Positions 9,049 through 17,595 of a stretch of DNA of 64,000 bases are shown here, in pieces. Positions within the stretch are counted from its first letter, which is position 1. Each line of letters begins with the position of its first letter. Made by a program: the position numbers and the translations under genes. Source of the stretch: Thermodesulfatator indicus DSM 15286 (lineage in GTDB: Bacteria > Desulfobacterota > Thermodesulfobacteria > Thermodesulfobacteriales > Thermodesulfatatoraceae); assembly GCF_000217795.1 (NCBI RefSeq), contig NC_015681.1:983244-1047243 (forward strand). The letters are read 5' to 3'. The notes under the pieces are model-generated. The model searched no databases and was not told the DNA's origin. It was given only the letters and a program-made list of their open reading frames with translations.

Positions 9049-9849
9049 TTAAAGGTCAAGTTTTAAATTACGGCTTAATTTTTGGACATCTTTAAATAGA
9101 GAGACGAATTTTTCGAAGTCTTTCCTAGCGGCGATTTGGACTAAATCTTCAAGGATGGAAAGATATTTTTCTCTCATGGCCTGGCCTTCAGGGTTGTCAA
9201 ACTGGATAAGGGCGTAAAGATAAGGATCCTGGTCAGCGAAGCGAGCGACAATTTCAAGCTGACGTTCAAAGCTGGGAGTGGCGAGATCTTTAATGAGTTT
9301 TAGGTCAAGGCCAGAAGTATCCATTAGTTTCCCTAAGGCCAGAAGCATAAGATGGTTTATGATCTGTACAACGGCCATGGTGCGATCGTGTTCTTCTGGT
9401 GAAACTACAACAGTTTTGGCTCCCTTTTGTTCTAAAAAATTTTTAAACCAGTTAAACCAAGTTTGGCCGCGGGAAGGCCAAAGGGCTATCTTTTGTCCTT
9501 CAAGAGATTTTTCTCCTGGACCAAAAAGTGGATGGGCGGCTACTACTTCAGCTTTAGTATTGGCCAGCATTATTTCGTTTTGCTCTTTTTTCAAGGAACA
9601 AAAATCAATAAGACCTTGATCTTCATTAAGAAAAGGCCCGATATCTTTTACTACATCCTTAAAAACTGACATAGGCACGGAAACAAATATTACCTGGCAA
9701 GCTTTGGCCAGCTCTCTATTGGAAAGTAAGGTGTTACGATCAGACACCAAAACTTCGTAGCCTTCGGCTTCAAACTGGCGTTTAAACCAACGGCCCATGC
9801 GGCCAGCACCGCCGATTATGCCCAGGCGTATTTTAGAGGCAGGAGTCAT
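9049..9849 (-). CDS. tyrA: Prephenate dehydrogenase (TyrA-type)
   Basis: 266 residues. An N-terminal Rossmann motif IIGGAGRMGRWF (13-24) resembles the NAD site of T-protein-type prephenate dehydrogenases. It is followed by VFVSVPMSVFKDV, the conserved HPLFGPGE and EEHDRTMAVVQIINH, and a helical dimerisation domain. It oxidatively decarboxylates prephenate for tyrosine synthesis. No fused chorismate mutase is present. Its start overlaps the stop of the upstream 99-residue ORF by 17 bases. Confidence 0.88.
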   Translation of the reverse strand: MTPASKIRLGIIGGAGRMGRWFKRQFEAEGYEVLVSDRNTLLSNRELAKACQVIFVSVPMSVFKDVVKDIGPFLNEDQGLIDFCSLKKEQNEIMLANTKAEVVAAHPLFGPGEKSLEGQKIALWPSRGQTWFNWFKNFLEQKGAKTVVVSPEEHDRTMAVVQIINHLMLLALGKLMDTSGLDLKLIKDLATPSFERQLEIVARFADQDPYLYALIQFDNPEGQAMREKYLSILEDLVQIAARKDFEKFVSLFKDVQKLSRNLKLDL

Positions 9850-10132
9850 TTGGACGATGAAAACTTTGGGCTAAAAAACGACATGCTTCGTGTGTTTCCA
9901 TAGGCAGCCAACGTCCTCGACGGTCTAAAAAATACCACTTACCATTCATTTTGCGAGCAACAAGTGTCCCGTGATATCGCATGAGAAGTAAAACTTTTTT
10001 CTGATCTAAAGATGGAACAGACTCTGCTATTTGGGCTTCACTAACTTGAATTAACGTTTTCCACCCAGTAAAAAGACTAATAGCTAAAGCTAAAATAAGA
10101 ATAAATCTGACAAAATACCTTTTGATTTTCAT
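9833..10132 (-). CDS. Small membrane-anchored hypothetical protein
   Basis: 99 residues. A basic N-terminus (MKIKRYFVR) and one hydrophobic segment at ~9-24 suggest a signal anchor. The remainder is soluble with a WYFLDRRGRWLPM stretch. I do not recognise the family. The 17-base overlap with tyrA on the same strand suggests translational coupling. Confidence 0.5.
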   Translation of the reverse strand: MKIKRYFVRFILILALAISLFTGWKTLIQVSEAQIAESVPSLDQKKVLLLMRYHGTLVARKMNGKWYFLDRRGRWLPMETHEACRFLAQSFHRPNDSCL

Positions 10133-10248
10133 GCTTTAAATCTAAAAACTTTTTCACTCAAAATCAACCTGTTTAGCTACTATCTTTTCTGGAAAACCTT
10201 TTCTTTTTGGTGCTTGTGTCTCGATACTAAACAGAAATTTTGTTTAGA

Positions 10249-11106
10249 TCAGATAATAGCCATATCGGCTAATTTTTCTATTATTTTGATTTTTTTCTCT
10301 CGTTTTAGTCCAAGAAATTTTTTCAACTCAGCTGCTGTTTCTTTAACAAAACCCTTGCTCCCTATGGCCAAGCTTTCGGTAAAATACCTGGTCCTCTGCC
10401 TAAAAGTTTCGCCTGTCCCTCTATCTGGCTCACCAAGCCCGCCCTTACCATAAACAAACTCTCGTAAAAGTTCTAATTTCTCTTTCTCGCTTTTGCCTTC
10501 ATACCGCTGAAGGCCGAGGTCAAGCGACAGAAAAGTCTTGCCTGTCCCTCTTCTTGCTCTGTATCCCAGCGAACACCAGCGGTAGTCCTCCGGCTTTTCT
10601 ACAATTCCTGCCCGCACCGGGTTAAGTTCAATGTAAGCCAAGCAGTTGAGTAGAGCCTCCCCGGTTTCAATGATTACGGACTTAAACCTGTCAGCCCAGA
10701 AGTACCCTTTGCGGTCAACGCGTTTGTTATACCAGCGTGAAAAGCGCTGCTTGATGTCCTGGACGTATCGGGAAAGATTTCCAAGCCTTTTTCGCCATTT
10801 TTTGAGCATATCTTCGTAGAAGAAAATTTTGCGTTTCTCGCCGTAGTAGAGCTTGATGCGGCGTTTCAATTCTTCGTCAGAGAATTGCTCTTCAGGGAGC
10901 ATGCGGCAGAGGAAATGGAAGTGGTTGCCCATAATGGCAAAGCCATAAACTTCGACGAAATAGACCTGCGAGAGCCAGCTTATAAGATGGAGTAAGTGTT
11001 CTTTTTCTTCGTCGCCGAGGACATCGTGGCCGGGCAAGGCCGTGCGGGAGATTACATGATAAGCGGCTTGTGGATCATTCATAAAAAAACGAGGGATACG
11101 TGGCAT
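10249..11106 (-). CDS. REP-associated tyrosine transposase (RAYT, Y1/IS200-like)
   Basis: 285 residues. HUH motif HFHFL at 62-66 after AIMGN, a candidate catalytic tyrosine in FSRWYNKRV (Y126), and the RAYT-typical block AYIELNPVRAGIVEKPEDYRWCSLGY (written in parts: AYIELNPVRAG, EDYRWCSLGY). These enzymes nick single-stranded DNA at REP palindromes and are usually single-copy domesticated transposases. Oddly, RGTGKTF (186-192) and DRGTGETF (228-235) are in-frame translations of the dispersed GGGACAGGCAAA motif at 10540-10548 and 10411-10419. They resemble a P-loop but are not in a P-loop context. A further copy sits in the 5' leader (11129-11140). A 7-bp hairpin CTAAACA/TGTTTAG (10227-10247) abuts the stop codon. 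Confidence 0.88.
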   Translation of the reverse strand: MPRIPRFFMNDPQAAYHVISRTALPGHDVLGDEEKEHLLHLISWLSQVYFVEVYGFAIMGNHFHFLCRMLPEEQFSDEELKRRIKLYYGEKRKIFFYEDMLKKWRKRLGNLSRYVQDIKQRFSRWYNKRVDRKGYFWADRFKSVIIETGEALLNCLAYIELNPVRAGIVEKPEDYRWCSLGYRARRGTGKTFLSLDLGLQRYEGKSEKEKLELLREFVYGKGGLGEPDRGTGETFRQRTRYFTESLAIGSKGFVKETAAELKKFLGLKREKKIKIIEKLADMAII

Positions 11107-11128
11107 AAGAGACCTCCTTAAAATTTTC

Positions 11129-11140
11129 TTTGCCTGTCCC
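11129..11140 (-). repeat. GGGACAGGCAAA motif in the RAYT leader
   Basis: TTTGCCTGTCCC on the plus strand, 23 bases upstream of the RAYT start codon and oriented the same way as the gene. It may be a substrate or regulatory site for the transposase; this is inference from position. Confidence 0.6.
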
Positions 11141-11314
11141 TTTTATCGGCATACCCCGGTCGGTACTGAAATTTTTGTTTATACTTTTGGGATTAGAAAA
11201 TATAGCGGGCCTTATCTAGGCCAATATCCTGAAACCTGTTAAAGTTTTTTGCCTCCATTGGTCTCGCAATTTTGAAAGTAGCGGTTAAAATTTTACAAAA
11301 TTGTTTAGAAAAAA

Positions 11315-12862
11315 ATGGAAATTATGAACAGTAGAGAAGTAGAAGAGCTAAGCTGCCTTTACGAAATTGCTAAAACGCTTTCAAGTTCGCTAAACGTCCG
11401 CGAAGCTTTGCAGGATATTCTCGCCATTTTGGCGGAAAAACTAGACATGCGCCGTGGAACTATCACCATATTTAACCCTCGCACACGAGAAATCCAGATA
11501 GAGGTAGCCCATGGTTTATCAGAAGAAGCGCGTAAAAGAGGCCGCTACCGTCTAGGAGAAGGTATAACTGGCCAGGTAGTAGCTACGGGCCAGCCCATTG
11601 TAGTGCCAGCCATCTCTGAAGACCCGCGCTTTTTAAACCGTACACGCAGCCGTAAAGAGGCTGAAAAAGACAAAATTTCTTTCATCTGTGTCCCCATAAA
11701 AACGGGCACCAAAGTTTTGGGAACTCTTTCTGTAGATCGGGTTTTTACCAACGATATTTCTCTCGAAGAAGACGTCCGCTTTTTAACCATCATTGCCGGC
11801 CTTATTGCTCAGACTGTGGCTAATATCCAGGCAATTCAAGAAGAAAAAGAGAGATTACTTGAAGAAAACTTGAAGCTTAAGCAGGAGCTGAAGGGTAAGT
11901 ATCGGCTTGAAAATTTTGTTTGTTCAAGCTCTCGCATGCAGGAAGTACTCCAGATGATGGAGCGAGTAGCCCCTAGTTCGGCCACAGTTCTTATCCGCGG
12001 AGAATCGGGGACAGGCAAATCCCTCATCGCCAAGATGATTCACTTTAACAGCCCTCGGGCTAGTGGGCCTTTTGTGACTATATCCTGCACCGCCCTTCCT
12101 GAAAACCTTATTGAATCTGAGCTTTTTGGCTACGAAAAAGGCGCCTTTACCGGAGCCCTTGGCCGCAAAACCGGGCTTTTTGAAAAGGCAAACGGTGGAA
12201 CTATCTTCCTTGACGAAATCGGCGATCTGCCGCTTCCTCTTCAGGCCAAGCTTCTTCATGTGATTCAGGAAAAGGAATTTTATCGGGTAGGAGGTACTCA
12301 TCCGGTTAAAGTAGATGTGCGTATCATCGCGGCTACCAATCGCAACCTTGAAGAGCTGGTAGAGCAAGGGCTTTTCCGCGAAGACCTGTATTACCGTTTA
12401 AATGTGTTTCCTTTATATTTGCCACCCCTTCGCGAAAGAAAGACGGACATTATCCCTCTAGCTGAATTTTTCCTGGAAAAATATAGCCGTTTATACAATA
12501 AAAAAATTAAGCGTCTTTCCTCGCCAGCTATAGACCTGTTAGTCCAATATCACTGGCCAGGGAATGTGCGCGAACTTGAAAACGTTATTGAGCGCGCCGT
12601 ACTCATTTGCGATGAAGAAGTTATTCGGAGCTATCATCTGCCCCAGAGCTTGCAAACAGCAGAAAGCTCTCACACGCATGCTAAAAAAAGCTTGGCTCAG
12701 GCTGTAAAAGAGGTAGAAGTGGAATTGATAATAGAAGCCTTAAAAGAAACAAAAGGCAATCAGAGTAAAGCGGCCAAACTTCTTGATACCAGCCTTAGAA
12801 TCTTGAATTACAAAATTAAGAAATACGGAATTGATCCAAAGGCCTTCCGTTCCAGAGTATAA
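11315..12862 (+). CDS. Sigma-54-dependent transcriptional activator with GAF sensor domain
   Basis: 515 residues. A GAF domain occupies about 15-175, followed by a coiled-coil linker. The AAA+ domain (~195-430) has Walker A GESGTGKS (~228-235), the sigma-54 contact loop GAFTGA (~276-281), Walker B GGTIFLDEIGDL and the arginine-finger region. A Fis-type helix-turn-helix is at the end (QSKAAKLLDTSLRILNYKIKKYG). NifA/FhlA-like in layout. The ligand of the GAF domain and the target promoters are unknown. The stop lies one base before the likely pcnB start. Confidence 0.93.
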   Translation: MEIMNSREVEELSCLYEIAKTLSSSLNVREALQDILAILAEKLDMRRGTITIFNPRTREIQIEVAHGLSEEARKRGRYRLGEGITGQVVATGQPIVVPAISEDPRFLNRTRSRKEAEKDKISFICVPIKTGTKVLGTLSVDRVFTNDISLEEDVRFLTIIAGLIAQTVANIQAIQEEKERLLEENLKLKQELKGKYRLENFVCSSSRMQEVLQMMERVAPSSATVLIRGESGTGKSLIAKMIHFNSPRASGPFVTISCTALPENLIESELFGYEKGAFTGALGRKTGLFEKANGGTIFLDEIGDLPLPLQAKLLHVIQEKEFYRVGGTHPVKVDVRIIAATNRNLEELVEQGLFREDLYYRLNVFPLYLPPLRERKTDIIPLAEFFLEKYSRLYNKKIKRLSSPAIDLLVQYHWPGNVRELENVIERAVLICDEEVIRSYHLPQSLQTAESSHTHAKKSLAQAVKEVEVELIIEALKETKGNQSKAAKLLDTSLRILNYKIKKYGIDPKAFRSRV

Positions 12863-12863
12863 A

Positions 12864-14084
12864 ATGCTTGCCGAAGAAAAACGACTCAAACAAGGGAAAC
12901 TTTTTGCCGAGACAGTTACCGAGCCTGTCATTATCCCGCGGGGAGAACATAACATCTCTCGCAAAGATATTTCTAAAGAGGCTCTAAAAGTCCTCTATCG
13001 TTTAAAAAAGAAAGGCTTCCTTTCCTATCTCGTAGGAGGAAGCGTAAGAGATCTCCTTTTGGGCATAAAGCCCAAAGACTTTGATGTAGGCACTGATGCT
13101 CGGCCAGAAGAAATAAGAAAACTTTTTCGGTGGAGTCGCATCATAGGCAAACGTTTCCGTCTGGTGCATGTTTACTTTCCTGGAGGCAAATTTATAGAAG
13201 TAGTCACCTTTAGAGGCCCAGAGACCGCCGAGGAAAATGGCCTAGAGGTGTTTGGCACGCCGTATCAGGATGCCTTTAGGCGAGACATCACCATAAATGC
13301 CCTTTTTTACAATATCGCCGACTTTAGCATCATTGACTACGTAGGTGGCATGAAGGACTTGCGAGCCGGCATCATAAGGGTTATCGGCCCGCCTGACATT
13401 CGCTTTATCAGAGATCCTGTGCGCATGATAAGGGCTATTCGCCACGCCGCTCGTACCGGCTTTATCATTGAAGAAAACACCTGGGAGGGCATTCTTCGCC
13501 ATCGGGAAAAAATTATGCTTTGCCCACCCATGCGCATCAGGGACGAATGGTTAAAAGATGTCCTTGGCTTTTGGACCAGCCCCTGGGCCGACTTGATGCT
13601 TAAAAGCAGGCTTTTTCAAGAAATCTTTCCGACTTACGGAAAATATTTACACCGAGCCACACCTCAGGAAAGGCAGTTTTTCTTCAAGCTCCTTGCCTGG
13701 GCCGATAAAGAAGCCCAAAAAGAACGCCTTTCAGAGGCCCAGAAACTAGCGGCCTTTCTTTATCCATTTCTGGTTGGAGAAGGAAGCCTTCCTAGAATTC
13801 CTAAAAAAACAACTCGTCCCGGCGGCTTAATTCGGGAACAGATGAAAAAAGTTTTTTATCCTTTTGATTTTAAAAGAGAGCTTTTTGAAAATACTTTGCA
13901 ACTTTTAACAGGCATCTGGCCGATAAAATATCATTTGCTAAGAAGTAAACATATGCCAAGGCGTCTTTCACGGAAGAGCTATTTTCAAGAAGCTTATTGT
14001 CTGGCCAAAGTTATCCTGCGGCTTGAAAGAGAAATTCTAGGCCTTGATTTTTCCAATGGAAAAAGAAACCGCAAACGGCGCTAG
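12864..14084 (+). CDS. pcnB: PcnB-type poly(A) polymerase / tRNA nucleotidyltransferase
   Basis: About 406 residues from the ATG at 12864; an upstream in-frame start at 12831 would overlap the previous gene by 32 bases and I consider it less likely. Class II nucleotidyltransferase motifs: LVGGSVRDLLLG, KPKDFDVGTDA (catalytic DxD), then RRDITINALFY and the RMIRAIRHAARTGF motif. GKRFRLVHVYF is typical of the PcnB branch, which adds poly(A) to RNA; some members instead add CCA to tRNA, so the choice is open. The C-terminus is basic. It ends convergently with the HAD gene, overlapping by 4 bases. Confidence 0.85.
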   Translation: MLAEEKRLKQGKLFAETVTEPVIIPRGEHNISRKDISKEALKVLYRLKKKGFLSYLVGGSVRDLLLGIKPKDFDVGTDARPEEIRKLFRWSRIIGKRFRLVHVYFPGGKFIEVVTFRGPETAEENGLEVFGTPYQDAFRRDITINALFYNIADFSIIDYVGGMKDLRAGIIRVIGPPDIRFIRDPVRMIRAIRHAARTGFIIEENTWEGILRHREKIMLCPPMRIRDEWLKDVLGFWTSPWADLMLKSRLFQEIFPTYGKYLHRATPQERQFFFKLLAWADKEAQKERLSEAQKLAAFLYPFLVGEGSLPRIPKKTTRPGGLIREQMKKVFYPFDFKRELFENTLQLLTGIWPIKYHLLRSKHMPRRLSRKSYFQEAYCLAKVILRLEREILGLDFSNGKRNRKRR

Positions 14085-14749
14085 CCGATTATTTTTATCA
14101 CTTCTCGCAATTCAGAAATAACAAAATCAGGCCTGGCTTCGGCTGGAGGAGTGGCCCCAAAAGGGTCCCGTGATGGTCTTTTCACCCAGCACGTAGTCCA
14201 TCCCCTTTCTTTAGCCGGGGCTATGTCGTGGAAAAGGCTCTGGGCCACGTGAAAAATGCGCTCAGGCGAAACAGAAAGCCTCGTTTCCGCTAGCTCAAAT
14301 ATGGCCTGCCCCGGTTTATAACAGCGAGCTTCTTCTGCAGTTATAAGGGCGTCAAAAGAAACACCCATTTGAGCCACACTTTTTGCCAAGAGATCATTGT
14401 CAATGTTTGAAATGATGGCGAACTTAAAACCAGCTTTTTTGAGACCTGCCAGGGCTTCTTTTACCTCAGGAAAAGGTGGCCAGCTGGGTAGGCTCTGCCA
14501 GAGGATGTTTTCCTGGCCTGGATCTGGCTTGAGACCGAAATGGTCAAAAAACTTTAGCGCCACTTCTTTCAAGATTTCACGATAAGGCTTCCAGGTTCTT
14601 TCCGCCTCACTCTCAAATCTCGCGTAAAGCTTTAAAATTTCTGCGTCTTCAAGGGCAAAAATAGGCTTTAAGGCCTTCAAAATGCCCGTTTCCCAATCAA
14701 TCAAAGTGCCGTAGCAGTCAAAAGTTACCCACTCAAAATTTGCGGACAT
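14081..14749 (-). CDS. HAD-superfamily hydrolase (haloacid dehalogenase type II-like)
   Basis: 222 residues. HAD motif I FDCYGTLID (nucleophile Asp near residue 9), motif II IISNIDND, motif III Lys in CYKPGQAIF and motif IV HVAQSLFHDIAPAKERG. DCYGT and HVAQSLFHD are characteristic of the type II haloacid dehalogenase branch. The natural substrate may be a haloacid or a small phosphate ester and cannot be assigned. Its start overlaps the upstream 104-residue gene by 17 bases. Confidence 0.82.
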   Translation of the reverse strand: MSANFEWVTFDCYGTLIDWETGILKALKPIFALEDAEILKLYARFESEAERTWKPYREILKEVALKFFDHFGLKPDPGQENILWQSLPSWPPFPEVKEALAGLKKAGFKFAIISNIDNDLLAKSVAQMGVSFDALITAEEARCYKPGQAIFELAETRLSVSPERIFHVAQSLFHDIAPAKERGWTTCWVKRPSRDPFGATPPAEARPDFVISELREVIKIIG

Positions 14750-15044
14750 TGAGTTCCTCCAGATCGTCTTGGTAGCAGAGTATCACTTCTAAACCGAAGT
14801 CTTCAAGCTCTTCTATTAATTGGTCAACCTGAGTAATGCGAATGGGGTTTCCTTCAGAATGCGCTGGAATTTTAACCATCACCCGAGGAGGATTAATAGA
14901 AAGAACCTGGGCCTTAATACGAAAACCTGGGGGAAGCCCTTTTAGAGATTCCTTGAAAAACTTTTGCGTAAGAAGCCTTAAATCTTTTTCTGTACGGGCC
15001 TTTTTAAAACGAGTTCTAAAATTTTCTCCCATAGCTATAAGCAT
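14733..15044 (-). CDS. Conserved-looking hypothetical protein
   Basis: About 104 residues from the ATG at 15044 (MLIAMGENF); an ATG at 15032 and a TTG at 15098 are alternative starts and none has a clear ribosome-binding site. Basic N-terminal half, then a beta-rich segment (RIKAQVLSINPPRVMVKIPAH) and an acidic end. No recognised family. It precedes the HAD gene with a 17-base overlap, so the two are probably co-expressed. Confidence 0.5.
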   Translation of the reverse strand: MLIAMGENFRTRFKKARTEKDLRLLTQKFFKESLKGLPPGFRIKAQVLSINPPRVMVKIPAHSEGNPIRITQVDQLIEELEDFGLEVILCYQDDLEELNVRKF

Positions 15045-15100
15045 GGAACATAGAAACTTTTTCGGCAAGAGATTGTTGCCCAATTTCCAGTTAATCAAAT

Positions 15101-15182
15101 GGGGACAGGCAAAAAATTTCTGATAACGATAACGGGGATAACGGGGACAGGCAAAATCAAAATTAAAAATTTGCCTGTCCCC
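15101..15182. repeat. Three GGGGACAGGCAAA copies in direct and inverted arrangement
   Basis: GGGGACAGGCAAA at 15101-15113 and 15143-15155 on the plus strand, and its exact complement TTTGCCTGTCCCC at 15170-15182. The last two form a perfect 13-base inverted repeat with a 14-base loop. The group fills the gap between two divergently transcribed genes and is the best candidate for a REP-like palindromic unit here. Confidence 0.7.
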
Positions 15183-15223
15183 ATTTTGACTTTTGTTAAA
15201 GAGAGCTTATTTTCCAAATTGCC

Positions 15224-15991
15224 ATGGCCACTATAAAAATTTTAGGCACAGCAGGGGCGCGTTACGTAGTAGCTAAACAGCTTCGTTCCTCAGCAGGTAC
15301 GTATATAGAATACGAGGGCACTCGTTTAGTGCTTGATCCAGGGCCGGGCACGTTGGTGCGTATGGCCACCACTAAGCCTCGCCTAGATGTTATGAAACTT
15401 CACGGCTTGATACTCACCCACGCCCACCTGGATCATTCAAATGACGTTAACATTCTCATAGATGGGCTAACTGAAGGCGGTCTTAAAAAAAGAGGTGTGC
15501 TCTTTGCCCCGCGAGAATGCTTGAGCGGAAATAGTGCGGTAGTTTTGAAATACTTACGCCCTTATTTAAAAGAAATAAAAATTCTTGAGGCCGAAAAACT
15601 TTATACCATTGGAAACATTAAGTTCCGCACTTCCAGGCGACATTACCATACTGCCGAAACCTACGGCATAATCTTTGATTTTTCAGGAAAAAAGGTAGGC
15701 TTTTTAGTAGATACCCTATTTTCCCCTAGGTTAATTGAATCTTATCGGGATTGCCAGATTCTTATTATAAACGTGGTTCGCTTCAAGCCTCATCCTTCGC
15801 CTAATGTGCAACATCTGTGTGTGCGGGACGTAGAAGAAATCCTTGCGGAAATAAGGCCAGAAAAAGCTATTCTTACCCACTTCGGCATGACCATGTTAAA
15901 GGCCCAGCCCCATCAAATAGCGGCTAAGTTGAGCCGCAAGTTAAATTTAGAGGTCATAGCCGCTTATGACGGGTTGACTTTGGAAATTTAA
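15224..15991 (+). CDS. MBL-fold metallo-hydrolase
   Basis: 255 residues. Metal-binding motif LTHAHLDHS (~65-73), further ligands in RRHYHTAETYG, FLVDTLF and ILTHFGMTM. The order resembles RNase Z-like and PhnP-like members of the metallo-beta-lactamase superfamily. There is no flexible-arm signature that would fix it as tRNase Z. Substrate unknown. A GGGACAGGCAAA copy follows its stop. Confidence 0.8.
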   Translation: MATIKILGTAGARYVVAKQLRSSAGTYIEYEGTRLVLDPGPGTLVRMATTKPRLDVMKLHGLILTHAHLDHSNDVNILIDGLTEGGLKKRGVLFAPRECLSGNSAVVLKYLRPYLKEIKILEAEKLYTIGNIKFRTSRRHYHTAETYGIIFDFSGKKVGFLVDTLFSPRLIESYRDCQILIINVVRFKPHPSPNVQHLCVRDVEEILAEIRPEKAILTHFGMTMLKAQPHQIAAKLSRKLNLEVIAAYDGLTLEI

Positions 15992-15995
15992 AATA

Positions 15996-16007
15996 GGGAC
16001 AGGCAAA
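15996..16007 (+). repeat. Dispersed GGGACAGGCAAA motif
   Basis: Exact 12-base copy located 4 bases after the MBL-fold gene stop and 44 bases before pyrR. Confidence 0.6.
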
Positions 16008-16051
16008 CTTAACTGCTTGAAGAAAAAGATCAAAAATAGTACAAGAAAAAC

Positions 16052-16588
16052 ATGGAAGAACGGCTTCTGATGGGAGAAAAAGAAATAGACCGCGCTCTTA
16101 CAAGAATTGCCCACCAGATTCTCGAGCGCAACCAGGGTTGTAAGGACTTAGTCCTGGTCGGCATTCGCACTGGAGGAGTGCCCTTAGCAGAACGCCTGAA
16201 GAAAAAAATTGAACAAATAGAAGGATCAGGGCCTCCGGTAGGTATGCTGGATATTACCCTTTATCGTGACGACTGGAGCAGAGCCGCTTCACAACCAATT
16301 GTACGTAAAACTCAAATACCTTTTCCCATAGATGATAAAGTGGTCATCTTGGTAGATGATGTTATCTATACCGGTCGCACTATTCGCGCCGCCCTTGATG
16401 CTCTAGTAGATTTTGGCCGTCCTCGTAAAGTAGAACTGGCTGTTTTAGTAGATCGAGGCCACCGCGAATTGCCTATTGAGCCTACTTATACCGGCTTTAC
16501 TATCTCCACTTTACCAAATGAACACATTACCGTACATTTAAAAGAAATCTCCGGAAAGGACGAGGTAGTCCTTGAAAGACACCGATAA
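16052..16588 (+). CDS. pyrR: PyrR bifunctional pyrimidine operon regulator / uracil phosphoribosyltransferase
   Basis: 178 residues, normal for PyrR. The PRPP-binding motif VILVDDVIYTGRTIRAA is present (VDDVIYTGRT), preceded by LVGIRTGGVPLA and the family block GMLDITLYRDD, with VLVDRGHRELPI near the end. In well-studied bacteria PyrR binds pyr mRNA leaders in response to UMP and causes attenuation; the pyrB and pyrC genes at the right edge are possible targets, but their leader is outside the window. It overlaps birA by 17 bases. Confidence 0.92.
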   Translation: MEERLLMGEKEIDRALTRIAHQILERNQGCKDLVLVGIRTGGVPLAERLKKKIEQIEGSGPPVGMLDITLYRDDWSRAASQPIVRKTQIPFPIDDKVVILVDDVIYTGRTIRAALDALVDFGRPRKVELAVLVDRGHRELPIEPTYTGFTISTLPNEHITVHLKEISGKDEVVLERHR

Positions 16589-17378
16589 ATACAAAACTCC
16601 TTCCTTTTCCGAAAGATTACCTACCAAATGGCTTGGTAAAAAGATTCTTTTTTTTAAAGAAATACCTTCCACCCAAGACGAAATCAAAAAAAGGGCCTCT
16701 TCTGAAAAATCGGGCCTGGTAGTTTTAGCAGACCGTCAAACTCAAGGCCGAGGAAGACTTGCTCGTGCCTGGTTTTCCCCAAGAGGAGCAGGACTGTATT
16801 TTTCTATTTTACTTAAGGGCCCTTTAGCCCAACCAATTACACTTTATAGCCTAGCAACAGCGGTAGGGGTAGCCCGAGGTCTTGAACAGCTGCTGGATAT
16901 TCCTGTAAAACTAAAGTGGCCCAATGATATTTTAATTAAACAAAAAAAGATTGGCGGCATTTTATTAGAAAAAGTTCCAGAGGGTTTGGTAATAGGAGTT
17001 GGGCTCAACGTAACCTTTAAAAAAGAAAATCTTCCACCTGATATTCGAGAAAAGGCCTCTTCGATCTTTCTAGAAACCGGTATCATTTTTAGTCGGCCGC
17101 AAATACTTAGAGCTGTTCTTGTAGAACTAGAAAAAATATACGAAAAACTACTTGAAGAGGGATTTAATGCCGTTGAAGATGCCTGGCAAAAAAGAGATGT
17201 AACCAAAGGGAGCAAGGTAGTCTTAAAAAGAGGAGAAGAAATCCTTAAAGGCCAGGCTATCGGCCCCACACCTAAAGGAGAACTCCTCATAGAAACAAAC
17301 AAAGGTGTGATAACCGTGTCTTCTGGTGAAATATTAATGTGGGAAATTTCTGGCTGGCATCAACCTAAAGCCGCTTAA
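16572..17378 (+). CDS. birA: Biotin-[acetyl-CoA-carboxylase] ligase, no DNA-binding domain
   Basis: 268 residues. Catalytic motifs: RQTQGRGRLARAWFSP (biotin-AMP loop), LKWPNDILI, KKIGGILLE and VIGVGLNV, followed by the small SH3-like C-terminal domain (VVLKRGEEILKGQAIG). There is no N-terminal helix-turn-helix, so it is a monofunctional ligase and not a repressor. A TTG start inside pyrR is assumed, with GAGGT 6 bases upstream. A likely client is the biotinyl domain of PycB encoded at 38.8-40.8 kb. Confidence 0.92.
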   Translation: MKDTDKYKTPSFSERLPTKWLGKKILFFKEIPSTQDEIKKRASSEKSGLVVLADRQTQGRGRLARAWFSPRGAGLYFSILLKGPLAQPITLYSLATAVGVARGLEQLLDIPVKLKWPNDILIKQKKIGGILLEKVPEGLVIGVGLNVTFKKENLPPDIREKASSIFLETGIIFSRPQILRAVLVELEKIYEKLLEEGFNAVEDAWQKRDVTKGSKVVLKRGEEILKGQAIGPTPKGELLIETNKGVITVSSGEILMWEISGWHQPKAA

Positions 17379-17595
17379 ATAAACTTCTCTAAAAACAAAT
17401 TATCCTTAATTTTACTTAACTTCGCTCGCAAGACCTTATTTTATTATGGCGAAGAAGCGGGGGACGAACGAAGAAAACAAAGTTATCTCTCGAATAAGAC
17501 ATTTGGCTTGTCCTTTGGTTTTAGATGCTTGCGTATTTTTATAAAAGGGGTAAGGATAATAAACAATTTTTATAAAAGTTTTGCAGGTGAAAGCC

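Noticed and set aside
10227-10247. CTAAACA/TGTTTAG hairpin after the RAYT gene as an IS200-type right end
   Set aside because: It is not paired with a similar hairpin at the other end of the gene and may be only a weak terminator.
12007-12019. GGGGACAGGCAAA inside the sigma-54 activator gene
   Set aside because: It encodes the conserved Walker A residues GTGK, so the match is explained by protein conservation, not by the dispersed repeat.
17379-17595. Leader upstream of trpD as a trp attenuator or T-box
   Set aside because: I see no Trp-codon leader peptide, no T-box sequence and no terminator/antiterminator pair.
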